This document shows, piece by piece, positions 16,938-25,371 of a stretch of DNA of 36,472 nucleotides. Both the position numbers and the translations under genes were made by a program. The notes beneath the pieces were generated by a model. That model did no database searches. It was not told where the DNA came from and worked only from the letters and a program-made list of their open reading frames with translations. The stretch comes from Candidatus Omnitrophota bacterium (GTDB lineage: Bacteria; Omnitrophota; Gorgyraeia; Gygaellales; Profunditerraquicolaceae): contig QZKA01000005.1 of NCBI GenBank assembly GCA_003598135.1, positions 1-36,472 of the forward strand, written 5' to 3'. The stretch's first letter is position 1; each line of letters starts with the position of its first letter.

Positions 16938-17055
16938 CTTTGGTGCCGTTAAATTTTTGCTTGTCGGAGGTTATTGTGGTGCTAGCACCACGCTCGCTGC
17001 CTCGCTTGTCGCTCGGCTACGCTCGCTTTGGTGCCGTTTCATTTTTCCTTGTCGG
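16938..17055. repeat. 30-bp imperfect direct repeat
   Basis: Bases 16938-16967 and 17026-17055 match at 27 of 30 positions, starting CTTTGGTGCCGTT and ending CTTGTCGG. The copies are 88 bp apart. The second copy contains one arm of the 15-bp hairpin; the first does not. Confidence 0.8.
16976..16991. repeat. Perfect 16-bp palindrome
   Basis: GTGGTGCTAGCACCAC reads the same on both strands. It lies between the two copies of the 30-bp direct repeat and could be a dimeric protein-binding site or the centre of a small palindromic element. Confidence 0.75.
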
Positions 17056-17068
17056 AAAAATGAAACGG
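17034..17068. repeat. 15-bp stem hairpin abutting tRNA-Asp 3' end
   Basis: Bases 17034-17048 pair perfectly with 17054-17068 around a 5-base loop. The right arm overlaps the discriminator and the last two acceptor-stem bases of tRNA-Asp (minus strand). It may end the tRNA transcript or direct 3' processing; there is no clear T tract on either side. Confidence 0.7.
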
Positions 17069-17141
17069 GGTCGACGAGATTTGAACTCGCGATCTTCGCC
17101 GTGACAGGGCGACGTGTTAAACCAGGCTACACTACGACCCC
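17066..17141 (-). tRNA. tRNA-Asp (anticodon GTC)
   Basis: A full cloverleaf can be drawn: acceptor GGGGTCG with CGACCCC, D-loop AGCCTGGTTTAACA, anticodon stem TCGCC with GGCGA around loop CTGTCAC (anticodon GTC), and a T-arm with GTTCAAATC. The discriminator is G, as expected for tRNA-Asp. CCA is not encoded (CGT follows). Confidence 0.95.
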
Positions 17142-17217
17142 AAATTGCGAAAACCTATTGTAAGGGAAAAAGCCGAAAGATGCAATATATTTTAGAAGCA
17201 GGTGTGTTGTGCGCTCA

Positions 17218-17270
17218 GCGTTCAGCGTGATGCGTACAGAACACGGAGTACGGCGCGCAACGCTGAACGC
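17218..17270. repeat. 11-bp inverted repeat between tRNA genes
   Basis: GCGTTCAGCGT (17218-17228) is the exact complement of ACGCTGAACGC (17260-17270), with 31 bases between. The flanks (GTTGTGCGC and GCGCGCAAC) add further partial complementarity. Its function is unknown. Confidence 0.65.
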
Positions 17271-17300
17271 AAAACGCATAACGCTATTAACCCTTTCCCC

Positions 17301-17324
17301 TTAACCTAAACCTCAGCCTCAACC
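17301..17324. repeat. Degenerate hexamer tandem repeat
   Basis: Four consecutive 6-bp units read TTAACC, TAAACC, TCAGCC and TCAACC, just downstream of tRNA-Val on its transcribed strand. No function is evident. Confidence 0.45.
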
Positions 17325-17335
17325 TTCTATACGAG

Positions 17336-17409
17336 TGGGCGCTAGAGGACTTGAACCCCTGGCCTAGTGAATGTAAGTCACTCGCTCTAACCAACTGAGC
17401 TAAGCGCCC
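17336..17409 (-). tRNA. tRNA-Val (anticodon TAC)
   Basis: Cloverleaf: acceptor GGGCGCT with AGCGCCC, D-arm TAGCTCAGTTGGTTAGAGC, anticodon stem AGTGA with TCACT around CTTACAT (anticodon TAC), and a T-arm with GGTTCAAGTCC. The discriminator is A and CCA is not encoded. The first 13 bases of the gene plus 6 bases of upstream flank are repeated at 17536-17554. Confidence 0.95.
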
Positions 17410-17554
17410 AATTATTTTGGCCTACACTGTATTTAGCGAACACCTATAAACCAATCCCGATGGCAGCACTTCTTCAAAGCTTTCCATCGGGATCCCGACC
17501 CGCGACTTAGTTACACGTTAAGGCGTCGGGGCTAAAGCTAAGCGCCCAATTATT
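17398..17554. repeat. 19-bp direct repeat of the tRNA-Val 5' end
   Basis: AGCTAAGCGCCCAATTATT occurs at 17398-17416, where it spans the 5' end of tRNA-Val, and again at 17536-17554, just before the end of the atpK gene. The copies are 138 bp apart and perfectly identical. The DNA between holds a 10-bp inverted repeat (17454-17463 with 17484-17493) and a 12-bp palindrome TCGGGATCCCGA (17487-17498). It could be a footprint of an integrated element or a partial tandem duplication of the tRNA gene. Confidence 0.8.
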
Positions 17555-17557
17555 CTT

Positions 17558-18013
17558 TCAAACAGCGAGCTTGCCGAGGATGCCCATTATAAAGGCCATG
17601 ACAAAGAGCGCGACTGTTTCAATGATGCCGAGGACTACAATATAATTTCCGAAGCCCTTACCTGTTTCACCCATCGCGTCTGCAGCCACTGCCCCTGCTT
17701 TTCCCTGCATCCACGCTGAAATTCCCATGGCCAGGCCGGCAAATACACCGATGCCCCAAAGATAGCTTCCTTTTAATGCCAGCTCAACCATTTTGTTCAT
17801 AATAATCATACCGTAAATGGTCTGGGTCAAGGGAGCGCCTACAAAGGCAACCAGCATAAACGATGCCGGCTTATTCTGTGCAAAGGCCTTTTTCCAGGCA
17901 CCGACTGCTGCCATGCCTGCAATTCCAGTACCTAGGCCTGAGCCGACCGCAGACAATGCCAACACCGCAGCTAATCCCAAATCTTTAAATTGCACCAAAA
18001 TCCCTGCTTCCAT
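17558..18013 (-). CDS. atpK: V/A-type ATPase proteolipid subunit K
   Basis: Membrane-rotor subunit of 151 residues with four transmembrane helices, that is, two fused hairpins. The first hairpin has FVGAPLTQTIYGMIIM with Thr63-Gln64, and the second has WMQGKAGAVAADAM with Gln103 and VLGIIETVALF with the ion-carrying Glu132. In the sodium-pumping NtpK of Enterococcus hirae the ligands are Thr64, Gln65, Gln110 and Glu139; the match and spacing suggest sodium coupling. The first hairpin lacks an ion-binding carboxylate, as is usual for fused proteolipids. The start has AGGAG upstream. It is the last gene of the ATPase operon. Confidence 0.94.
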   Translation of the reverse strand: MEAGILVQFKDLGLAAVLALSAVGSGLGTGIAGMAAVGAWKKAFAQNKPASFMLVAFVGAPLTQTIYGMIIMNKMVELALKGSYLWGIGVFAGLAMGISAWMQGKAGAVAADAMGETGKGFGNYIVVLGIIETVALFVMAFIMGILGKLAV

Positions 18014-18043
18014 TGAATCGCTCCTTTGTATAGTGATGCGTTT

Positions 18044-19810
18044 TTATTCCTTAAGCGGCCTATACGCAAACCCGCTCCATTTTATATCAAGATGGCTGCA
18101 GAATTCGAGCACGTTTAATCTGACCCCATGTACCAATACCGACATAGGCCCAAGCAGTACGTTCAATGCCTGGCCGAGTATAAGAATCAACGCAGTCGCT
18201 AATCCGGAAAGAAAATTATTGAAACCAATCCCCATGGCCATGGCATTAAAAGAATCGGCAACCGCAACCGTCGCCAAACCAACCGCAAAAAGGCGGATAT
18301 AGGAAACTACGTCGGTAAAACTGTTCACCAGGTTCAAAAGAAGATTGCCTATACCTGCACCGAGACATCTAAGAATATTTTTTTGTGGGTTGGTAAATAA
18401 AACGACCATCCCTGCCCCTGCGATAAAAAGCCATTGTGCCTGCCCAGGGAATGCTTCACTAAGAATCAAAAGCCTTGCCAGAAAAAAACCTCCCCAGAGG
18501 ATAAGGATCCAGCCTGCGTCGGCAAGGGCGCAAAGTGCAGGTAATTTGATAAGAAACCGCCAGCCGTGGGCAATACTTAAATGCAAGGCCCCAATGAAGA
18601 AACAAAGGTTCTGCACATTAGCGTCGTTGCGAAGGGACGGCATCAGCGGCTTTACTCTTCCCAAAAGCCATTCCTGACCAAAGAATGTACCGGTAAGCGC
18701 CCCCCAGATAACCGCGCAGGCACTTAAGAGATAAAACAGCGCGAATGCGCTTTGGCTCTTGAGCCTCCTTGCCCATCTTCTCTGGGCATAGAAAGTCAAG
18801 AGCAAGAAAATCACACCGATGCCCGCATCACCGATAAGCATCCCGAAGAAAACGGAAAAGAATAAGAGGAACCAGAGGCTGATGTCGAGCTCTCGGTAAC
18901 CAGGTATTACTTCGATTAATTTAAACATCGGGCTGATAACGGAAACCCAGCGGGGATTACGGATAAGCGTAGGGACCTTATCGTCTTCAGATGGTTCGGT
19001 TATCCAAATTCCCCAGTGCTCATTTTGGGCATAGTGGATAAGCGAATCTGTTTTATCATAAGGAATATAGCCGGTAACGTATTTTATTTCATACTCCTGC
19101 CCCATACCTGCCAAGACTTCGTTAAACTCAAATTCTTTCTCGATTGTTTTTTTAGCCTGAAGTAATGTTGCCTGATGGCAAGAGAGCCCGTGTAATTCGT
19201 TTCTGATTACCTCCATGGCACGCCTGCCCTCAGCCAAACGCGCTTTCATCTTTCCAAGACCCACCTTAGGAGGAATGACTTCCTTAAAAGGAATTTCAAG
19301 GAGGGTACGGCTGATAAGCATACAACGCGCCATCCCGGCTTTCTTAGAAAGCACTTGGACTGTTACGGTTTGGGGGAGTTTTTTTATTTCTTTTACGGGA
19401 AGCTGGTAAAGCTTCACATAAATATTTTTTCTCTCCAGTTGTCGTACGCTTTCCGGATCAAAATCCCCCCAGTGTTCCCATTCGCTTATAGCCTGGATAA
19501 GCGTTACCGAATACTCCTTCAATTGTTCAAGCCGGCGCTGCAATTCAATGATGTGCCTTGCGCAAGGCTTCCAATCATCGACCCGTTTGACGCGTTCAGA
19601 AACCGGCTGCCAGCGCTGCTCCTCGGCAGCAGCGATACCGATGGCATTGGCAAGAAGCGCTAGGTCATCCTGTAATACAGCAATGCTTTTGCCTTTGGGC
19701 AGCTGTTGGTGCTCTATATGCAAAAGCCCCAATGAGCGCAGCGTCTTAACGACAACGCCTGCGTCTTTTGCCTGCATAAGAAGCGTCGCTTTTTTCATAG
19801 GCACAATCAT
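18044..19810 (-). CDS. atpI: V/A-type ATPase subunit I (a-subunit)
   Basis: Stator membrane subunit of 588 residues. About 315 N-terminal residues form the cytoplasmic arm with coiled-coil parts (for example IIELQRRLEQLKEYS and RAMEVIRNELHGL). The C-terminal half has about seven membrane helices. The essential arginine that faces the rotor is present at about Arg506 in SYIRLFAVGLATVAVADSF. The start overlaps the atpD stop (ATGA). It works with the K ring to carry ions. Confidence 0.93.
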   Translation of the reverse strand: MIVPMKKATLLMQAKDAGVVVKTLRSLGLLHIEHQQLPKGKSIAVLQDDLALLANAIGIAAAEEQRWQPVSERVKRVDDWKPCARHIIELQRRLEQLKEYSVTLIQAISEWEHWGDFDPESVRQLERKNIYVKLYQLPVKEIKKLPQTVTVQVLSKKAGMARCMLISRTLLEIPFKEVIPPKVGLGKMKARLAEGRRAMEVIRNELHGLSCHQATLLQAKKTIEKEFEFNEVLAGMGQEYEIKYVTGYIPYDKTDSLIHYAQNEHWGIWITEPSEDDKVPTLIRNPRWVSVISPMFKLIEVIPGYRELDISLWFLLFFSVFFGMLIGDAGIGVIFLLLTFYAQRRWARRLKSQSAFALFYLLSACAVIWGALTGTFFGQEWLLGRVKPLMPSLRNDANVQNLCFFIGALHLSIAHGWRFLIKLPALCALADAGWILILWGGFFLARLLILSEAFPGQAQWLFIAGAGMVVLFTNPQKNILRCLGAGIGNLLLNLVNSFTDVVSYIRLFAVGLATVAVADSFNAMAMGIGFNNFLSGLATALILILGQALNVLLGPMSVLVHGVRLNVLEFCSHLDIKWSGFAYRPLKE

Positions 19811-20424
19811 ACTACTACCTCTTCTAACACCGTTTCTTCAATTTTCCTTTTGGCTATTTTGCTGCGACCGACCGCATTGGTCATCTGGTCCCCTAAATAA
19901 ATTTTAATTAGGCGAATCGCTTCTTTGGCTTGGGGGATTTTAACCTTTTCAAAGAGGTTCACGCGTTGAGTGGTGATGCGTAATTCATCCCTAAGCACCC
20001 TAATGCCCTGCTCAAGCACCTTGATTTCCTGCTGTAGGGAAACGAGCTCCCTGAACAAATCCACTGCCGCATCAACCCATAGCGGGATAATAAATATGTC
20101 GTACTCTGCGGGCTCAAATTCAGCACGTTCAAAAACGGGCAGGTCAACACCGGCAATATTTCTGGCAGCAACCAGAATTTCTTTCGGCGTAATCCAGGCT
20201 TCCAGGCCTTCGGGAGCGTCGACAAGAAGTCCTGCCCATGCCTCAACCATCTTCCTCCTTGATACTTCCTGCTCTTTTTTTTCCTGGCGCAGTCGCAATT
20301 GCCGCAGAATCTCCATTTGCAGCTGCTGTTTTTTAAGCTGGAGCGTAGGCAGATACCGTTCGTACTGCCTGAGGGCATCTCTCGTCCTTTTAAGCTCGCC
20401 TTTAGTAAATTTAATCCTTGCCAT
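19807..20424 (-). CDS. atpD: V/A-type ATPase subunit D (central stalk)
   Basis: Central rotor-shaft subunit of about 205 residues, mainly two long antiparallel helices. The chosen start [20 protein letters not shown] at 20424 matches the conserved N-terminus of the family. The longer reading frame from 20514 would run far into atpB. With this start the gene overlaps the atpB stop by 14 bp. The C-terminal helix (INLFEK-like [25 protein letters not shown]) is typical. No separate subunit F, C or G gene is seen in the operon. Confidence 0.93.
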   Translation of the reverse strand: MARIKFTKGELKRTRDALRQYERYLPTLQLKKQQLQMEILRQLRLRQEKKEQEVSRRKMVEAWAGLLVDAPEGLEAWITPKEILVAARNIAGVDLPVFERAEFEPAEYDIFIIPLWVDAAVDLFRELVSLQQEIKVLEQGIRVLRDELRITTQRVNLFEKVKIPQAKEAIRLIKIYLGDQMTNAVGRSKIAKRKIEETVLEEVVV

Positions 20425-21721
20425 GTGCGTGTCCAGGCCAATATTGTTCAATAATCGATTTCTTAATCCCGGTTTCTTCTGGTGTAAAGCATTCAGCAAG
20501 CAACTCCCAACCAAGATCCAGCGCTTTTTCTAGGGGGATATTCGCTTCAAGTGACATCATGTGGTTTTCAAAAAGCTTACCATATTTTAAAAGCTTCTTA
20601 TCCCAGGGGCTCATCTGAAAGCCCATTGATTGTTTTTCAAGCGCCTCGCGGTAATTGGCGAACAACTGTATCATTGTATCCATAATAGTACGATGGTCGG
20701 GCCTGGTTTTACCGTTTACCTGTTGCTTGAGACGGCTTAAGGAGCCGAAAGGTTCAATAATCCTACCCTTAAGGTAAAACTGACCTTCAGTAATATAGCC
20801 TGTGTTATCAGGCACAGGGTGAGTAACATCGTCTCCTGGCATAGTGGTTGCCGCCAGAATAGTGATTGAACCGGCAGTATCGAAATCAACAGCCTTTTCG
20901 TACCGCGCTGCCAGCTGGCTATAAAGGTCTCCGGGGTAACCACGGTTTGAAGGGACCTGCTCCATGGTGATAGAAATCTCTTTTAAGGCGTCACAGAAAT
21001 TGGTCATGTCCGTAAGCAGCACCAACACCCGCTTGCCTTTGAGCGCGAATTGCTCTGCGACTGCCAGGCTTATATCGGGAACCAAAAGGCATTCGACTGT
21101 CGGGTCTGCTGCCGTATGTATAAAAAATACTGAGCGCGAAAGTGATCCCTGTTCTTGGAGTATGTCCCTAAAGAAGAGAAAATCGTCGTATTTTAAACCC
21201 ATCCCCCCGAGTATGATTACATCTATCTCTGCCTGGATTGCGATTCTTGCCAAGAGGTCATTGTAAGGTTCTCCAGCAATGGAAAAAATCGGCAATTTCT
21301 GTGATTCAACCAGGGAATTAAACACGTCGATCATCGGAATACCGGTGCGTATTATTTTGTTGGGAATAATCCTTTTGGTAGGATTCACCGGCGGCCCCCC
21401 TATATCCACCACGTTCTCGGAGAGTGCCGGCCCGCGATCAAGCGGCGTGCCGCTACCGTTAAAAATGCGACCCAAAAGATTATCGCCGCTTGCGATACGC
21501 ATGGGGTGGCCTAGAAAACGCACCTTGTCTCCGGTAGATATACCCTTGCTCCCGGCAAATACCTGCAGATATACTCGTCTGCCTTCAAGCCGGATTACCT
21601 GGGCAAGTGAAACACCGCGCTGTGTCGTGACTTCGGCGATTTCACTATAGCCTACACCTTCGGCCTCAACGACAATTACGTCTCCGGCTATTTGCAAAAT
21701 ATTTGTATAGACCTTCTGCAT
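20411..21721 (-). CDS. atpB: V/A-type ATPase subunit B (non-catalytic)
   Basis: Regulatory, non-catalytic ring subunit, about 436 residues from [11 protein letters not shown] at 21721. That ATG has AAGGA upstream and lies 7 bp after the atpA stop; a longer frame to 21790 would lie within atpA. The P-loop is naturally degenerate ([16 protein letters not shown]), as in all B subunits. The arginine finger that completes the catalytic site is present in [12 protein letters not shown]. Confidence 0.94.
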   Translation of the reverse strand: MQKVYTNILQIAGDVIVVEAEGVGYSEIAEVTTQRGVSLAQVIRLEGRRVYLQVFAGSKGISTGDKVRFLGHPMRIASGDNLLGRIFNGSGTPLDRGPALSENVVDIGGPPVNPTKRIIPNKIIRTGIPMIDVFNSLVESQKLPIFSIAGEPYNDLLARIAIQAEIDVIILGGMGLKYDDFLFFRDILQEQGSLSRSVFFIHTAADPTVECLLVPDISLAVAEQFALKGKRVLVLLTDMTNFCDALKEISITMEQVPSNRGYPGDLYSQLAARYEKAVDFDTAGSITILAATTMPGDDVTHPVPDNTGYITEGQFYLKGRIIEPFGSLSRLKQQVNGKTRPDHRTIMDTMIQLFANYREALEKQSMGFQMSPWDKKLLKYGKLFENHMMSLEANIPLEKALDLGWELLAECFTPEETGIKKSIIEQYWPGHAHGKD

Positions 21722-21728
21722 TTTTTCC

Positions 21729-23468
21729 TTATGTATAAGGCTTGCGTTGCGTTGCGATAAGGCCGGCTGTTTCCTTCTCAAGCTGCGCAAACTCAGGGCT
21801 TTCCCATGTAGCAGAATTCCAGCTGCGGAATTGCTGCCTCAGCTTCTGGAAAAACTGACGCGCATCTTCCTTATCCTGAAATACTAGTTCCGCCTCAATG
21901 ATCTGATAGATGAAATTAAAAATGTGCTTCTGCCTTTCCCGGGGCGTTGCTTCATCAACCGGGTCAAAGGCATTTTGCTGCAGATATACAAAATCGAAAA
22001 ATTCGCCCTTCAAATAATCTACAAAGTCCGCAAGCGAAGTACCCTCTTCGCCGATAACCTTCATCATCTGGGCAACGTCATGGCTTTTACGCAAAATGGC
22101 ATGCCCCCTCTTCATCTGTGTCTCGTCAATAAAGCTTTTATATTTTGACCAGGAGATCAAAGGGTCAATCGCAGGATAGCGCCTGGCATCAGAACGCTCC
22201 CTAGAAAGGCCATGAAAAGCGCCTACAACTTTGAGTGTTGCCTGCGTCACTGGTTCCTCAAAATTTCCTCCCGCAGGACTAACCGTGCCTCCGATAGTCA
22301 CTGAGCCGGCGCTTCCGTCATAGAGCCTAACTGCGCCTGCCCGTTCATAAAATGAAGCAATGCGGGATTCAAGATATGCGGGGAATGCCTCTTCCCCGGG
22401 TATCTCTTCAAGCCTTCCTGACATTTCCCTCATCGCCTGTGCCCAACGGGATGTTGAATCAGCCAAGAGCAATACATGTAATCCCATCTGGCGGTAATAC
22501 TCGGCAATGGTAACCGCAGTGTACACGCTGGATTCTCTCGCCGCAACAGGCATAGAGCTTGTGTTACAGATAATCACGGTCCGGTCGCTTAATGGCCTAC
22601 CGGTCTTGGGGTCAATAATAGCAGGGAAGGTCTTAAGTGTTTCCACTACCTCTCCTGCGCGTTCACCGCAGGCAGCAATAACAACGATATCTACTTCGGC
22701 ATGGCGGCTGGTCAACTGTTGAAGCACGGTCTTTCCTGCGCCAAACGGCCCCGGGATACAATACGTCCCGCCTTTGGCCACAGGGAATAAAGAATCGATT
22801 AACCTCATCTTGGTCACCAAAGGCTGCTGAGGTTTGAGTTTTTCGGCGTATGCCTGAATCGGAATCTTTACCGGCCATGCCTGCTTAAGAAATACTTCCT
22901 GAATTTTGCCGCTTGCGTCTTTGAGCCGTGCAACTGGATGTGTTAAATTATAGTTACCGCTTGCCGCAATGCTTACCACCTCGGAGGCGCCGTGCAGATA
23001 AAAAGGCGCCATGATATAATGCTTGAATATTTTTTCCGTAACAAACCCAAGTTTATCCGAGGGCCTTACTATGTCGCCTGCCTTGGCAAGTGGAGTAAAT
23101 TCCCATTGCGATTCGTCAGCCAGAGGCTTAAGATATATGCCGCGCGTTAAGAAAAAGCCGTGTTTTTCTGCAATAAGAGGGAGGGGGTTTTCCAGGCCGT
23201 CAAATATCTGGCCGAGCAACCCAGGCCCCAGCTCAACCGAAAGAAGTTCGTCTGTAAATTCAACTTCTTCCTTTATTTTTAAGCCAATAGTGCTTTCATA
23301 CACCTGCATTTCAGCAAGATTGCCTCTGATGCGGATTACCTCCGACTTAAGGCGTTCCTGGCCGTGTATAATATAGGCGACCTCGTTTTGCACGGCAAAG
23401 GTATCAAAGGCAGCGGTGACCATGTTCCCGCTTATTTTGGTGATACGCCCTGTTCTTTTCGTAGCCAT
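21729..23468 (-). CDS. atpA: V/A-type ATPase catalytic subunit A
   Basis: Catalytic subunit of 579 residues. Walker A is [12 protein letters not shown] and the catalytic glutamate is in [14 protein letters not shown]. The bulge (non-homologous) domain typical of A subunits lies at about residues 110-190. Walker B and substrate regions include [29 protein letters not shown]. The length is normal. It is 12 bp after the DUF2764 gene. It makes or hydrolyses ATP with the B subunit ring; the direction in the cell cannot be read from the sequence. Confidence 0.96.
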   Translation of the reverse strand: MATKRTGRITKISGNMVTAAFDTFAVQNEVAYIIHGQERLKSEVIRIRGNLAEMQVYESTIGLKIKEEVEFTDELLSVELGPGLLGQIFDGLENPLPLIAEKHGFFLTRGIYLKPLADESQWEFTPLAKAGDIVRPSDKLGFVTEKIFKHYIMAPFYLHGASEVVSIAASGNYNLTHPVARLKDASGKIQEVFLKQAWPVKIPIQAYAEKLKPQQPLVTKMRLIDSLFPVAKGGTYCIPGPFGAGKTVLQQLTSRHAEVDIVVIAACGERAGEVVETLKTFPAIIDPKTGRPLSDRTVIICNTSSMPVAARESSVYTAVTIAEYYRQMGLHVLLLADSTSRWAQAMREMSGRLEEIPGEEAFPAYLESRIASFYERAGAVRLYDGSAGSVTIGGTVSPAGGNFEEPVTQATLKVVGAFHGLSRERSDARRYPAIDPLISWSKYKSFIDETQMKRGHAILRKSHDVAQMMKVIGEEGTSLADFVDYLKGEFFDFVYLQQNAFDPVDEATPRERQKHIFNFIYQIIEAELVFQDKEDARQFFQKLRQQFRSWNSATWESPEFAQLEKETAGLIATQRKPYT

Positions 23469-23480
23469 GATTTCTCTGTT

Positions 23481-24032
23481 CTAATCTTTTTTAACCGGTT
23501 CGCTTTCAAGCAATAGCGCCTCAAGAAGCTTTGCCTTATCCGCGGTGCGTATTTTTTCCCAGTGTATAAGTAATAACAATTTCAATCCATATACTATGAG
23601 GGCATCGATATCGAAATAATGGCCGACTGAGAATTCATCAAACATCTGCCAGCGCCCCTGATCTATTATTTTCTCCGCTTCAAGGAGCGAGGTGTTTTTA
23701 TAGGCATTCATGGCAATGTGGTTGATGCGCGAATCTATAACTGCGCCGTCGCAACGCAAGTACTTGGAAGGGTCAAGTTTCTTGCGGCCCGCCCTTAGTT
23801 TTACCAATTCATTGCGTAATGCCATTTCAAAATCGTGCCATTTCCTTAACGTAGCCTGTGCCTGTCTGGTTTGCTCGCCTTGACGCACTGCAAGCGCCTT
23901 AAGTATACCGATATCCTTTTCAGCCACAAACTCACTGCACGTCTGTATGAATTTCTCGTATGAGAAAGGCGGCCTGGCGCCAAAATGCAGCATCGGTAAA
24001 CTCGAGAGTAAATAGGTATAGTATGCGGGCAT
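23481..24032 (-). CDS. DUF2764-family V-ATPase operon protein
   Basis: Protein of 183 residues beginning MPAYYTYLLSSLPMLHFG, the hallmark start of the DUF2764 family (the YYYLVASLP pattern). It is encoded between atpE and atpA, the position it occupies in Chlamydiae and Bacteroidetes V-ATPase operons. It is largely helical, without membrane segments. From position and size it may take the place of the subunit C stalk component, which has no other candidate gene here; that role is inferred. The family assignment rests on remembered motifs and gene order. Confidence 0.78.
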   Translation of the reverse strand: MPAYYTYLLSSLPMLHFGARPPFSYEKFIQTCSEFVAEKDIGILKALAVRQGEQTRQAQATLRKWHDFEMALRNELVKLRAGRKKLDPSKYLRCDGAVIDSRINHIAMNAYKNTSLLEAEKIIDQGRWQMFDEFSVGHYFDIDALIVYGLKLLLLIHWEKIRTADKAKLLEALLLESEPVKKD

Positions 24033-24035
24033 ACC

Positions 24036-24644
24036 TTAAGAAGTAGCTTCCTTGAGAATCTCGCCGAGCCTAGGCTTAAGACAAGATCCTATATAGTCGG
24101 CAAGGGCCTTGTCCGTGAAGTCAAAATGGGATTTTCCGCCGTCAAAACTGATGATAAACCCTCCGCGGATATCTTCCGAGGACTTCAACACTATCCCCTT
24201 CTTTGCGCTTTCTCTCAATTCCCCTAATAAACCTTCCTGAAGTTTTTTCAGGTCATCTTTATTAAGCTGGAGCACAATCTCTGGCGGTTCTTTTTCTTTT
24301 TGTTCTTTGATGAGAGAAATTATGATTTTGGCCAACTCATGGGGAGTGAGCGATTCGTGCACTTTCGACTCAATAAGCCTTGAGAGCATCTCGTCAATTT
24401 CTTCCCGTAAGGCAAGGATCAAATCTCTGCCTGCCTGCTGGAGCAAGACCTTAGTGCTCTCTTCGGCCTTGCGTGCCTTATCTGTTGCCCCAGCGACGAT
24501 TTGTTCTGCCTCATGCCGTGCCTGTGCGATAATTTCCTTGGCACGACGGCTGGCCTCTTCTGCTATCGCCCTGGCTTTATCCTCAGCGGCATTAACGCCC
24601 TCTTTTTGTATCTTCTCTATCAGACTTCTGATATCCTCTGCCAT
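24036..24644 (-). CDS. atpE: V/A-type ATPase subunit E (peripheral stalk)
   Basis: Peripheral-stalk subunit of 202 residues. A long coiled-coil helix rich in Ala, Glu, Lys and Arg (about 5-85) is followed by a small alpha/beta domain (about 110-200) that caps the catalytic ring, with GGFIISFDGGKSHFDFTDKALADYI near the end. It is the first gene of the ATPase operon and has GGAGAG upstream. No subunit G or H partner gene is seen next to it. Confidence 0.88.
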   Translation of the reverse strand: MAEDIRSLIEKIQKEGVNAAEDKARAIAEEASRRAKEIIAQARHEAEQIVAGATDKARKAEESTKVLLQQAGRDLILALREEIDEMLSRLIESKVHESLTPHELAKIIISLIKEQKEKEPPEIVLQLNKDDLKKLQEGLLGELRESAKKGIVLKSSEDIRGGFIISFDGGKSHFDFTDKALADYIGSCLKPRLGEILKEATS

Positions 24645-24676
24645 CTTCTATCTCTCCTTACTAACCACGCTAATAG

Positions 24677-24705
24677 ATTATATATTACGATCGGCAGGAA
24701 CTCAA
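24677..24705 (-). promoter_or_regulatory. Predicted promoter of the V/A-ATPase operon
   Basis: On the minus strand TTGAGT (24700-24705) and a perfect TATAAT (24677-24682) are separated by 17 bp, overlapping the last codons of pyrF and 33 bp before the atpE start. This suggests that the ATPase operon is transcribed separately from the pyrimidine cluster, although read-through is possible because no terminator is seen. Confidence 0.6.
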
Positions 24706-25371
24706 TAGTTCCTCCGCGACAGCAAGCGGGTCATTGGCTTCAAGAATCGGCCTGCCTACGACAATAAAATTCGCACCCGCCTGTATTGCATCCTGGGCAG
24801 TGGCAACGCGTTTCTGGTCTGCTGTCTCTTCGCCTTGGGACCGGATGCCAGGGGTAACAAGAATAAAATCCTTTCCACAGTTTTTTCTCACTGCAGGCGC
24901 CTCATGTACCGAACAGACAACGCCGTCTAAACCGGCGTTTTTGGCTGTAAGCGCCCTTTTTACAACCTCTTCTAATGTGGTGGCACTGCTCGTTAATACA
25001 GTCACCCCCACAATAAAAGGCCTTTCGATCTTTAACTCTGCCGCCTTTTTAACAGCTCCCTCTGAAGCATAACGCATCATCTCTATCCCGCCTTCAGTAT
25101 GTACCGTCATCATAAAAACCGCCTGCTGAGAGGTACCGGTATACACAGCATTTTTGACGGTATTGGGAATGTCGTGAAGCTTCAGGTCCAGAAAGACCCT
25201 GCCGCCTTTTGCGCCGATCATCTTTATCGCCTCGGGCCCGTGGGCAGTAAACAGCTGGCTACCTACCTTAAAAAGCTTTACCTGGGGATAGAGGATATCT
25301 ACAAAACGCTCTGCCCGCTCTAGGGTATCGACGTCCAAAGCAACAATAAGTTTATCGTTTATCGCTGGCAT
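24685..25371 (-). CDS. pyrF: Orotidine 5'-phosphate decarboxylase
   Basis: Last step of UMP synthesis: decarboxylation of OMP. 228 residues, a single TIM barrel. The catalytic Asp-Lys-x-x-Asp array is visible as FLDLKLHDIPNTVKNAV (about residues 60-76). IVALDVDT at the N-terminus and VTPGIRSQGEETADQKRVATAQDAI near the phosphate site are typical. The start overlaps the pyrD stop by 13 bp. Confidence 0.96.
   Translation of the reverse strand: MPAINDKLIVALDVDTLERAERFVDILYPQVKLFKVGSQLFTAHGPEAIKMIGAKGGRVFLDLKLHDIPNTVKNAVYTGTSQQAVFMMTVHTEGGIEMMRYASEGAVKKAAELKIERPFIVGVTVLTSSATTLEEVVKRALTAKNAGLDGVVCSVHEAPAVRKNCGKDFILVTPGIRSQGEETADQKRVATAQDAIQAGANFIVVGRPILEANDPLAVAEELLSSCRS

Larger units (their letters stand above)
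16844..17557. other. 714-bp repeat-rich intergenic region containing two tRNA genes
   Basis: No protein gene is supported here. A 91-codon open frame at 16888-17163 is largely the reverse of tRNA-Asp and is spurious. The region holds a 16-bp perfect palindrome, a 30-bp imperfect direct repeat, a 15-bp stem hairpin, tRNA-Asp, an inverted repeat, a degenerate hexamer repeat, tRNA-Val and a duplicated tRNA-Val end. It separates the plus-strand potassium operon from the minus-strand ATPase operon. Confidence 0.8.

Noticed and set aside
16888..17163. 91-codon plus-strand open frame in the tRNA region
   Set aside because: Its C-terminal half is the reverse of tRNA-Asp (the familiar GSTRFELAIF...GYTTTP translation) and the rest lies in repeats.
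20425..20514. Longer N-terminus for AtpD
   Set aside because: It would lie within atpB, and the family N-terminus begins at the internal ATG (20424).
19970..20533. 187-codon plus-strand open frame
   Set aside because: It is antisense to atpD and the end of atpB, which are both certain; Ser- and Arg-rich shadow composition.
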